Positions 35,149 through 44,625 of a stretch of 64,000 bases of DNA are shown here, one piece after another. The notes under the pieces are model-generated. The model was not told the origin of the DNA. It made no database searches and worked only from the letters and a program-made list of their open reading frames with translations. The number at the start of each line of letters is the position of its first letter. Position 1 is the first letter of the stretch. This DNA comes from Limnanthes douglasii subsp. nivea. Taxonomy: Eukaryota; Streptophyta; Magnoliopsida; Brassicales; Limnanthaceae. The stretch is from contig JAUPFV010000002.1 in the NCBI GenBank assembly GCA_036936605.1, positions 250,129,305 to 250,193,304 on the forward strand. Direction: 5' to 3'. The translations under genes and the position numbers were made by a program.

Positions 35149-35424
35149 TGTCAAAAGTATTTTCTTTCTCAAAAAAAGTATATATTATTTATCTATCTGG
35201 TTCACCTTTTATATTGCTTTGTAGCAGTTACAACAATTAATACTAGAATCTTTATTTTCCTAAAGTTGACATAGACTATTGACTATAATTGATTATCATA
35301 TATATTATACTAAAATATATATTAACTCAATCTTTGACTAAATAAATATACTACAATATATATTATACTAAATATATATTATACTAAATAAATTAGAAAT
35401 TAATCTAATTTATTTCCTCTAAGA
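35149..35424 (-). repeat. 5' LTR of element E
   Basis: Termini TGTCAAAAG...CTCTAAGA. The last bases differ from the left LTR (taaga for taaca). Followed by GGACT. Confidence 0.9.
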
Positions 35425-35429
35425 GGACT

Positions 35430-36187
35430 AAGATTAACGGTAGTATTTTGTAGATTGATCTCAAATATTAAGAGAATAGTTTGAAGATCCAATCAATTAA
35501 GGACCTCTCTATCCACAAGTCTAACAACTATAAGGGTATTCTCATAACTAATCCAGCAAGAACATGAAGTTACCAAATCATCCAAGGTTATAGATCTACC
35601 TACCAATGTCAAGTTATTAGATATGTTTTTCATCTTATTGAGGTAGTCCTCCATTGATAGAATTCCCTTTATGGCCCTCAAGAACTATGACTTGTAGAGA
35701 GTAGTAATACTTGACCTGGTTTGTGAACCATCAAGCTTGGGAGATGCATCCCATAAGTTTTTTTGAAGTTTCATCTTCCATTAATTGAGCCCCAATTTAT
35801 GGTCTCATTGTACTTAATAGCCATCATAGGAGCAACTCTGTGGTTTTCTGTAAGTTATACTCAGATTGTCAACTTATTTGATATATTCACCATCTAATTG
35901 ATTGATTAAGGTTCGGGAAATATCTAGCATTCACTAATAAAGTCTCCCAACTTATGACCCTTAATGGCAGGGAGGATCATAATGTTTTGTAAAAAAATAA
36001 TTTGTCATATCTAATTTTATGCCACTGAATGTGCTCATATAGATTTGAAATGAGTTTCTTTGTTCATGTTGTACATGTTATGCTATACAGTAGACCTCTA
36101 TGAGGTTACAGAGATAATGATGAACATAAATGAATTATTGGTTGTTTCAATGAAGAATGAAGCAAGAAGACTCTGATACCAAGTAAA
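35430..36187 (-). pseudogene. Copia element D, fragment 3: gag and PBS
   Basis: On the minus strand 35681-35493 encodes MRAIKGILSMEDYLNKMKNI then SNNLTLVGRSITLDDLV, typical of the copia gag (UBN2) family. Upstream the coding potential fades. At 36171-36184 the minus strand reads ttggtatcagagtc, the usual copia initiator-Met tRNA PBS. Together with the LTR this is the 5' end of element D. Confidence 0.75.
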
Positions 36188-36466
36188 ACAAAAAATAAAT
36201 TAATGGTGTTTTATATTTGAATTTTTTACTATAATTTCTTAAGTTTTACATCAATGACTTGTTGCCTTATATAGATTGAAATGTCCCACATTCTCTATTA
36301 ACATTAATATAGTGTGAGCACTACTTAATTTAAAAAATCTTAGCTACATAATATTATTCTGCTCATAGAGTATTCAGTAATATGTTGAGTTTTATGATTG
36401 GGTTCGAGTAAGTAATACGCCCACTGGATCAAAAGTCATCTTTTATTTACTCTTCAAAACGTAACA
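36188..36466 (-). repeat. Probable 5' LTR of element D
   Basis: On the minus strand it begins TGTTACGTTTTG and ends before the PBS, about 279 bp. It contains a TATA-box-like ctatataaggc near 36265-36276. The partner LTR is not in the window, so the limits are inferred. Confidence 0.5.
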
Positions 36467-37843
36467 TTTGGCTAAATGATACTATGGTTAGAACTATTTC
36501 TAACTTGCTCAATATTTACATTTTTAGCTTTGTTAGCCGCTTTAACAACAACTTTGAATTTCTAGATTTCTCCATTCAATTCGTTTTCTGATATTTGAAG
36601 TTTTGTGATTTCATTATCTTTTAGTTTAAAATTGTCTTCAAGTGTTTGTTTTTTTTTCGACCGTCGGTCGTCAGTTGCTTTCCAACCTTTAATAATTGTG
36701 TCTTGATCATTTATCTCTTATTACAATTCAATCGATATTTTACGAAATTGACTCGAAGGAAATGTAGTATTGCTTAAAAGTTTCATTTCATCAGTTAATT
36801 TGTCTGCCATCAAATATGATGTAGTTAAACGAGTTTTACACGAGTGGTTTGCAAACCTTGATTTGAAAGATTTTTCTTTGGATTGGTATAAAGTAGTCAG
36901 ACACACAAACTCGTACACCATTTCGACTGTTTTGAACTTGATTATAATCATCGTTACACCATATGCTACTCAGATTGGTTGATTACACTTTATGATAGTG
37001 ACCACTAAAGTCTTTTGTTATTGACAGGTTGGATTGCACGAACCAGATACCATGTCTAAAAATTGATTATGTCCTTGATGGTTCCATTTCACTGAAAAAT
37101 TAGTTACGATTTTTGAAACAATCACCAAAATACCTCGAATTGGACATATTCTTGATTTGTTTCTTTTAATTCTTGACTTAATCATCGCTATTGAAAACTC
37201 AAAAATTTTAAAAAAAGATCTCACACACGACACCAAGTTCAATTAAAAAAAATCAAATCTAAAACCAAAATAATAATAAAACAAAAAAAAATTACGATAC
37301 ACGAAATATTTCATTACACCTTCAACCCATAATATTTCGATGTACCGCGGATTATTTAGCATCTAGTTAACAAAAAAATCAGTATTCTTTTCACTATTTA
37401 GATTATTATATATTATTTTGTCCAATCAAGCATCTATTTAGATCTCCTTAATATCTACTGAATCAGGCAGTCGATATTTCTTCCCTCACTGAACATTAAA
37501 CAAACCACATTTAATCTTACATCAAAACAAATCACATTGATATAGCGTAGTGCGTATAAGTGTAAAAAAAACCAAAAACCATGTATCATTTTGATAACAG
37601 TTTACATTACCAACTAAACAACAAGGCATTGTTTTCATAAGTGATAATATTATGGTTGATTTGAAATTTGGATTCCTATTCTTAAAATTTAATCCCTAAC
37701 CAAAACAACATGAAACATATGTAGGTTTTCTTGAAATGCTACATGTTAAGTGTAGCAGCATTTACTGGATTCGGGACTGCCCCTATTCTAATTTGTCCGA
37801 CCTTTTTCTTTTTTTGTTACCGGAGCACACAACAGCTACATAC
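36467..37843. other. Intergenic stretch, A/T-rich
   Basis: I see no convincing gene. A minus-strand ORF at 36951-36721 (LTTSYLMADKLTDEMKLLSN) faintly recalls the N-terminal zinc region of MULE transposases (NHSCKTRL), but this is too weak to call. The end nearest 37843 would hold the 3' UTR of the ureide permease gene. Confidence 0.4.
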
Positions 37844-39800
37844 TCATTTCCTGTGCCCTGATGATGCCATAAGAATCACAACAGCCGCGACAAACATCAA
37901 CAACATGCTGACCAGCAAAATGTAAGTTCTCCTCGATGATTTTCGATATTCCCCGAAGAAAAGTATTGCCCAAAAAGTGCTCACAAGTGGTAGTGCCTGA
38001 ATGTTAACAAGCTTAATACAGGAAATCGACTGTATCCGCTAGATTTTGCATTTTTAATACCACATCACTATTAAGGAATTTGGTGTTATAAGTTTTTTTG
38101 CCTTTTAAGTTTATAAGAAAAAATGGTTGTTTGTTCAGAAATATATTATTAGACCAACCTGTACAGCATCTGCAGCGGCATATCCGGCAGCTTGACCACC
38201 CATAAACTGAAGGCCATTACCGAATCCACAAACAAGACCAGCCACTACAGCCCAACCCCTACCATCAAAATCGTTAAGGTATGCCTTGAATGATGATTTA
38301 GGCAAGCCTAGTACAGGCCGGTACAGAAACGTGATGTTCAAGATAATAGCAATCACAAAACCGGAGACTGTGAAATAGAAAAATGCGGTGTAGACAACCA
38401 ACTTAGGTACTCCTTTTTTCAAAAAGTGCCATTGGTCGTTTGTTGCCAAGTTAAACGCCGGTGAGAACAGTGATAAGCAAATACCAGCAAAGAAAGTTAT
38501 TGCCAATCCAATTATGGTGCTTTTACCGAACACCTGCGAAGTTTGTTATTTCATCAATTTGGTTGCTTTTTTCCTAATTATGTATAGACTATAGAGAAGA
38601 ATATAAGTCAATGAATATGGTTGATTCTCCTAACCTTTATAGCTCTTTGGTTTTCAAGCTCTACAAGGAAGCCGGCAGTTCCTGCTTTCGCCCTCTTAGT
38701 GGTATTGTCTCCATTCTCTACATCCTTTGTTTCTGTCGAAATAAAGAAAACAATGTCATTTAACGAAACATTACGGAGTATCATTTAATTTGAGGTAAAA
38801 GAGTTTTCTTACCCGTTTCTTGGTTTGTTCCTTTTGTCATCGAAGAATAGAGATTCCTGGACAGTAATAAAGTTACTAACTTTCTTGAAGTAAACTAAGA
38901 CTCAAAATTTGCAAACAAAAGAAAAAGAATGCGAGGGAAACAACAAAAGGCGTTTAAACAAAGAAGTGCAGGATTGTATTAACCAAGAGATATACTCGGT
39001 CCCAACTTCGAATTCACTTGGCAAACTCCTGAGCTTTTTTTCATTATCAGCCGCATTAGACTTGTGAACAGCAGAACCGAGACATACAGCGATCAAGAAG
39101 CAACCAACACCAGAGAAAAGTATCTCAGCTTTGTTGATTTTGTCGTCTAAGAAGTAATTCAGTGTTGTGCCTACATGTAAAACCCACTGAAATTATGGTA
39201 ACTAAAAATCTTTACGAAAGGATATCTCAGACGTTTATGTACCTATAACAACTGTAATGCTTGCAGTGATCACTTCGGTGACTGACAAACCAACAAAAGC
39301 GAAAGCGTATTGTGTGGCTAAGTTTCCAACGCTGAGAAGCAAGCCACCTGCCAGAGCAAACATGACAGAGGGCCAATTATCCTGCACCAATCAACCTAAA
39401 GGATCAAAATGTAAGGCATACAGAACAACGGTTGGCCTCGATATCACAAGATTACAGACTTATTCTAGAGCATAGAATACTTATACACTAGATTAAAAGC
39501 ATTTTGACATTTGTATGAAATATGAATGAACAAATGCGATCGAGTCCTCTATGACTAATAACAGAAGCTAACCTGAGGAAGTTGATCAAAGAAATTTGGT
39601 GAGTTACTACCAATCTCACCAAATGTCAAGGCGATAAAGAGAGCGGCCAGTAGATTGGCAGTGGTGTAATCGAGGAAAGTATGCTGAGGAAGGCGGCCTC
39701 GTCTCTCTAGGAGGGTCAAAAATGCAGGCCAAGTCCCCAAACATAACAATGATAGCAGCATACATCCTATTGCACCTGCTTTGCTTTCCACCATATACAT
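37844..39800 (-). CDS. Ureide permease (UPS family), seven coding exons
   Basis: Exons on the minus strand: 39800-39573, 39381-39243, 39170-38984, 38856-38813, 38732-38635, 38533-38159 and 37996-37844. Every junction has gt..ag borders and the phases fit, giving 1224 nt (407 residues plus stop), the usual size for the family. The start MYMVESKAGAIGCMLLSLLC matches the UPS N-terminus. Other marks are LGTWPAFLTLLERRGRLPQH, LDYTTANLLAALFIALTFGE, LFSPAFNLATNDQWHFLKKG, FGNGLQFMGGQAAGYAAADA and a C-terminal FFGEYRKSSRRT. It is a plasma-membrane protein with about ten hydrophobic helices. UPS proteins import allantoin, uracil and related oxo derivatives of nitrogen heterocycles. Residues 150-210 (exons 3-5) form the hydrophilic loop that varies between paralogues. 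I see no disabling change. Which substrate this copy prefers cannot be told. Confidence 0.93.
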
Positions 39801-40420
39801 GGTTTTTCAACTTTCTAGAGACCAAGTTGGTTGAAAATTTAACAAGAAAGACCCAAAATTCCTGCGAAAATATTAAAGTGTCATATTTAAGCAAATATTA
39901 AGAAAACTCAAGCTGCTTGATAGAAATTAGGAGAGTGAGGATCGAATTTAGTGACATATATACAATCACCAACCTGAATGTTTCTAACAATAATGAAATC
40001 AATACAGAACTATACTTGAGTAGACGACCTATCCCAAACCATCTACAGCTGTTGTTATATCCAAAAAAAAACACAATAGGCAGACTGACCAAGCCAACCA
40101 TAATTGGATTGATATTGAAGAACACTAAACACCAAGATTGGAACTAATGAGAAAAAAACTGTAATTGTTTTAGACATGGGTATAGTAACATCTGCTTAGA
40201 TGACCTAAAGTAAACACTGTTACATTAGATTACCTATTACATAAGAGATGAGTTCTCTAACAATCCCAATAAAAGAACACTCGTTAAAATGAAGAAGAAA
40301 TACATATACTATCACAAGTAATACTGTGAAAAAAGTAATTTTCAAGTTTCTACCATTTCGATGGTGTCATTGTCCAGGTGTAAGAAGGAGAAGAGAGACG
40401 CGAGTCCAAAGCTCTAAGAT
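39801..40420 (-). other. 5' UTR, first intron and promoter side of the ureide permease gene
   Basis: On the minus strand the start codon is preceded by about 60 nt and an acceptor-like ..attttcgcag near 39862, which suggests a leader intron. A possible noncoding first exon lies around 40420-40340 (tctctcttctccttcttaca.., a pyrimidine-rich leader). The exact donor cannot be fixed. Confidence 0.35.
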
Positions 40421-40458
40421 ATGGTGCTTCTTCCAAGATCGCCATTTTTGTCTGTTCT

Positions 40459-40641
40459 GTGTTTCCATGGTCAGATCAAGCTGTGGCAGCCGACAAAGAT
40501 GAAACACAAAACGGTCGAATTTCTTTGCCTAATCTTACCGTATCCTATCAAACGGACAAAAAAAATAGGGTTGTTTCCATCAAAATACATCAGTCCAACG
40601 AAAATTCTGGTTCAGTGGGCTTAACTTTGCCCAATTCTTAA
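40459..40641 (+). other. Short unrecognised ORF, partly duplicated
   Basis: Plus strand, head-to-head with the permease leader. It encodes 60 residues (MFPWSDQAVAADKDETQNGR, ISLPNLTVSYQTDKKNRVVS, IKIHQSNENSGSV). The hydrophobic stretch upstream and the AVAAD motif recall a lumen-targeting cleavage site, but I recognise no family. Its last 20 or so codons lie within the 1.8-kb duplication (again at about 42400). Probably a gene remnant. Confidence 0.25.
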
Positions 40642-42389
40642 CACATACATTTAATTGTAGGGTAATTCTACGAAAGGTGTTTTATTTTTGTATTGATAAA
40701 TTTAACCTTCATTTTAAACCGTCTTCTTCATCTCACTGGAAACGAAATATTTGTCTTTTTTAATATTCTTTTTTCACCTTCCTCCGCCACAATGTCTTCC
40801 CGCATCTCCATCCAGTTCTTAAGGTTAAGCTAATTCGCTCTTACTCATCTACTGGACGTCTCTGTTATGCATGACCCCAACTTCCTCTTCACAACTATAA
40901 TTAACAGCTACTCCCTCAACGCTCTCCACGACCGAGCGTTGTCGTTTTTCGTGCAAATGTTGAGTCGGGGTGTTGCCCTCAGTGAGTTCATGCTTTTATC
41001 GGTATTAAAATTTTGCTCGCTAGAGAACGGGAAGATGATCCACTCTAAAGTGGTTTAATCTGGATTCGGATCCATACGTGAGGACGGTCTTGTATGTTTA
41101 CATGAGGTGAGGTGAGGTTGTATCCGCACAGAAAGTGTTCGACGAAATGCCTGAAAGGAGTTTGGTTTCTTACACAACTATTATCACTTACTATTCGAAG
41201 TATGATGAGATTAAAGCAGTTCAAAATTTATTTATGGAGTGTTGGAGATAGTTTCTTGATTTACCTTGTTGGGTATTAGTCAGACCATGTTCATGGGACG
41301 TCTTTTGTTGGTTATTCGACGAAATGTCTTGCTGTTTATATACTAAATGTGATAAGGCATCATAAATTCGTTTTATCAATCGAGTATGCAAAGAAAATAA
41401 AACAAATCCAAGTATATATGTTTACAATAATTAGACAATCTTCTTGATATCACTAACCAATGAGCTACCAATTATGCTGCCGTAATTCAAACTAATATAA
41501 TTCTTGGGTTTTGTCATTTTTTTGATGAGATTATTTGTCTTAGTTCTTTATGTATACATTTCATTGGAGTGGCTTCTCCGGAAGTGCAAAGGTGGTCATA
41601 TGTAAAAGAAAATTTGAGCGAAGGTGAGAGTTCCAAAAGGTAGGGCCTTGAAGGTACCAAACCCTGAAGAATAGTCTGTTTCGATAGTGTCGGCCAAGGA
41701 TGTCCAGTCTGGGCATATAGATGTTTGAGCCGAACATCTTGTTTTGTTATATATTTTGTTCGTTCAGATTAACTAAAGTTCTAGGGTGTGCGAAGGCGAT
41801 AATTGAAATGTTTTTTCTTGATTTTTTGTACTTAAGTCCTGGGGAGATGTGAGGCAGATTTATATCTCCTTTGATCATTAATGTTATTTCATTTTCTCAC
41901 AATATCTTATTGTATGCTCTATTTTGGAAGAAAATAACGCTTGAACCTTATGTGGGTGTCTTTTTTGTCAGAACTCATGGTATAACTTAGTGTTACTTCT
42001 GGACCTTTAGGTGGGCTGGTTCGTCAATTACTATTTGAACTTCAATTTATCTTGTTGTGAATATGAATGAGGTCTATGCGAGCGAGATGATAAATCCAAT
42101 GGGATGAGGTTTCAGCAACCATCCGGACGGTTGTCTATATCGCCTTGATAAAGGTATATAATTAACCTTACAAAGAGTGTTTTATGTTTCTTATAAACGG
42201 TCTGAACTGGTGATGCGCCAAATGTTTTCGGTGCGATCCCTTTGGTATCGGCTAGTTGACATTAATAATAGTGCGATCAAAAAGCTTTAGCATCCAAGGT
42301 CTGTCTTTTTTCTAAGACCTGATGATGAATTGGTTTTCTCTTCTGTTCTTTTTTATATAATTTTTTACTTTACTTCAATAAATTTATGG
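40569..42389. repeat. 1.8-kb tandem duplication, copy 1
   Basis: The stretch from 'acatcagtccaac' (40588) to 'cttcaataaatttatggggt' (42390) aligns along its length with the next copy, offset 1821 bp. Indels and point changes are scattered throughout. Confidence 0.9.
40791..41240 (+). pseudogene. ELI1-like PPR protein fragment, copy 1
   Basis: The plus strand reads MHDPNFLFTTIINSYSLNAL, RALSFFVQMLSRGVALSEFM, LLSVLKFCSLENGKMIHSKV, and in other frames VVSAQKVFDEMPERSLVSYT and TIITYYSKYDEIKAVQNLFM. The order and spacing match the start of the plant PPR RNA-editing factor ELI1 (DLFLFTAAIN.., KSCSTKSGKLIHTHV, GDVVSAQKVFDRMPERSLVS). Stops (for example after HSKVV and in the leader) and frameshifts, and the loss of everything after the third repeat, make it a pseudogene. 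No donor gene is in the window. Confidence 0.7.
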
Positions 42390-44174
42390 GGTTATTTCCC
42401 TCAAAGTACATCAGTCCAACAAAAATTCAGGTTCAGTGGGCTTAACTTTGCCCAATTCTTAAAACATACATTTAATTGTATGGTAAATCTACGAAAGGCG
42501 TTTTATTTTTGTATTGATAAATTTAACCTCCGTCTTCTTCATCTAACTGGAAACGAAATATTTGTCTTTTTTAATATTCTTTTTTCACCCTCCTCCGCCA
42601 TAATGTCCTCCAGCATCTTCATCCAGTTCTTAACGTTAAGCTCATTCGCTCTTACTCATCCACCGGACGCCTCTGTTATGCATGACCCTAACGTCTTCCT
42701 CTTCACAACTATAATTAACAGCTACTCCCTCAACGCTTTCCACGACCGAGCGTTGTCGTTTTTCGTGCAAATGTTGAGTCGGGGTGTTGCCGCCACTAAG
42801 TTCATGCTTTTGTCAGTATTGAAATTTTGCTCGCTAGAGAAGGGGAAGATGATCCACTCTAAAGTGGTTTTATCCGAATTCGGATCCATACGTGAGGACG
42901 GTCTTGTCGATGTTTACACGAGGTGAGGTGAGGTTGTATCCGCACAGAAAGTGTTCGACAAAATGCCTGAAAGGGAGTTTGGTTTCTTACACATCTATTA
43001 TCATTTACTATTCGAAGCATGGCGAGATTAAAGCAGCTCAAAATTTATTTATGGAGTGTTGGAGATAGTTTCTTGATTTACCTTGTTGGGTATTAGTCAG
43101 ACCATGTTCATGGGGTGTCCTTTGTTGGTTATTCGACGAAATGCCTTGCTACTTATGTACTAAATGTGATAGGGTGTCATAAATTCGCTTTGAGTATGCA
43201 AAGAAAATAAAACAAATCCAAGTATATGTGTTTACAATAATTAGACAATCTCAATAATATTACTATCCAATCAGCTACCAATTACACTGCCGTAATTCAA
43301 ACTAATATAGTTCTTGGGTTTTGTCATTCTTTTGATGAGATTATTTATCTCAGTTCTTTATGTATACATTTTATTGGAATGGATTCCCCCAGAAGTGAAA
43401 AGGTGGTCATGTGTAAAAGAAAATTTGAGCGAAGGTGAGAGTTCCAAAATGTAGTGCCTTGAAGGTACCGAACCCTGAAGAATAGTCTGTTTCGATAGTG
43501 TCGGCCAAGGATGTCCAGTCTGGGCATTGAGCCGAACATCTTGTTTTGTTATAGATTTTGTTCGTTCAGATTAACTAAAGTTCTAGGGTGTGCGGAGGCG
43601 ATAATTGAAATGTTTTTTCTTGTTTTTTTTGTACTTAAGTCATGGGGAGGTCTGAGGCAGCTTTACATCTCCTTTAATCATTAATGTTATTTTATTTTCT
43701 CACAATATCTTATTGTATGCTCTATTTTGGTAGAAAATAACGCTTGAACCTTATGTGGGTGTCTTTTTCGTCAGCACTCATGGTATAACTTAGTGTTATT
43801 TCTGGATCTTTAGGTGGCCTGGTTCGTCAATTACTATTTGAACTTCAATTTATCATGTTGTGAATATGAATGAGGTATATGCTAGCGAGATGGTAAATCC
43901 AACTGGATGAGGTGTCAGCAACCATCTGGACGGTTGTCCATATCGTCTTGATAAAGGTATATAATTAACCTTACAAAGAGTGGTTTACGTTTCTTATAAA
44001 CGGTATGAACTGGTGATGCGCCAAATGTTTTCGGTGCGATCCCCTTAGTATCGGATAGTTGACATTAATAATAGTGCGATCAAAAATCTTTAGCATCCAA
44101 GGTTTTTTTTTTGCTAAGACCTGATTCTGAATTGGTTTTCTTTTCTGTTTTTTACTTTACTTCAATAAATTTAT
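42390..44174. repeat. 1.8-kb tandem duplication, copy 2
   Basis: Aligns with 40569-42389. It ends near cttcaataaatttatg, where copy 1 also ends. Confidence 0.9.
42603..43065 (+). pseudogene. ELI1-like PPR protein fragment, copy 2
   Basis: Better preserved than copy 1. From ATG 42603 it reads MSSSIFIQFLTLSSFALTHP, HDPNVFLFTTIINSYSLNAF, MLSRGVAATKFMLLSVLKFC, SLEKGKMIHSKVVLSEFGSI and REDGLVDVYTR, then a TGA, GEVVSAQKVFDKMPER and a one-base insertion. PPR repeats bind organellar RNA. This fragment lacks most repeats and the E/DYW end, so it cannot be functional. Confidence 0.72.
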
Positions 44175-44241
44175 GATCTAATATATATGTCTATTTATAA
44201 TATATTAATTTTAAAATAAACAAGGATCGATGTATAGACTA

Positions 44242-44503
44242 GAGGAAGGATGTCTACTTTGAAACTTACTATCAGATATTATATTTGATAATAAGACATG
44301 TTTCAGTTCTACATGTGACTTGACTGAAAACATTGCATATTCATGCCCTTCTTTGTCTTCAATGACGGTTGTGAGGAAGGATATCTACTTTGAAGCTTAT
44401 TATCTGATATTATATTTGATAATAAGACAAGCTTCAGTTTTACATGTGGCTTCACTGAAAACATTGCAGCTTCATGGCCTTCTTTGTCTTCGATGACGAC
44501 TGT
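44242..44503. repeat. 131-bp tandem duplication
   Basis: Two copies, 44242-44372 and 44373-44503, share gaggaaggatgtctactttg, ttatatttgataataagaca and ctgaaaacattgca. No coding content is recognised. Confidence 0.85.
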
Positions 44504-44625
44504 GTCTCTTTGCGCTCCTAAGATGTCATTGTTTGCTTTGCCGACATCTTAGACTTTGGAAAATCATAGTTGTCGTGGTTGTATCTTAGAAACCATGGTA
44601 TCTATTTTTCATTTTTTATCACGGT

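Larger units (their letters stand above)
31299..35424 (-). mobile_element. Element E: Ty1/copia retrotransposon with shortened gag, minus strand
   Basis: LTRs lie at 31299-31558 (260 bp) and 35149-35424 (276 bp; the extra length is a duplicated tatatattatactaaa unit). Other marks are a 5-bp TSD GGACT, a PBS reading TGGTACCAGAGCC on the minus strand just inside the right LTR, and a PPT-like ttgagggagggtgttaca at the left LTR. The order gag, protease, integrase, RT, RNase H is that of copia. At about 4.1 kb it is shorter than usual because most of gag is missing. Reading frames are long, with a few frameshifts and stops, so it is the youngest-looking LTR element here. It is inserted in the gag of element D. 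Confidence 0.93.

Noticed and set aside
36721..36951. Possible MULE transposase fragment (NHSCKTRL.. pattern, minus strand)
   Set aside because: Only a few residues fit, no second motif, and no terminal inverted repeats nearby.
42330..42602. N-terminal extension of the second PPR ORF before ATG 42603
   Set aside because: The extra residues are hydrophobic and Phe-rich, match noncoding sequence in copy 1, and have no counterpart in ELI1-type proteins.
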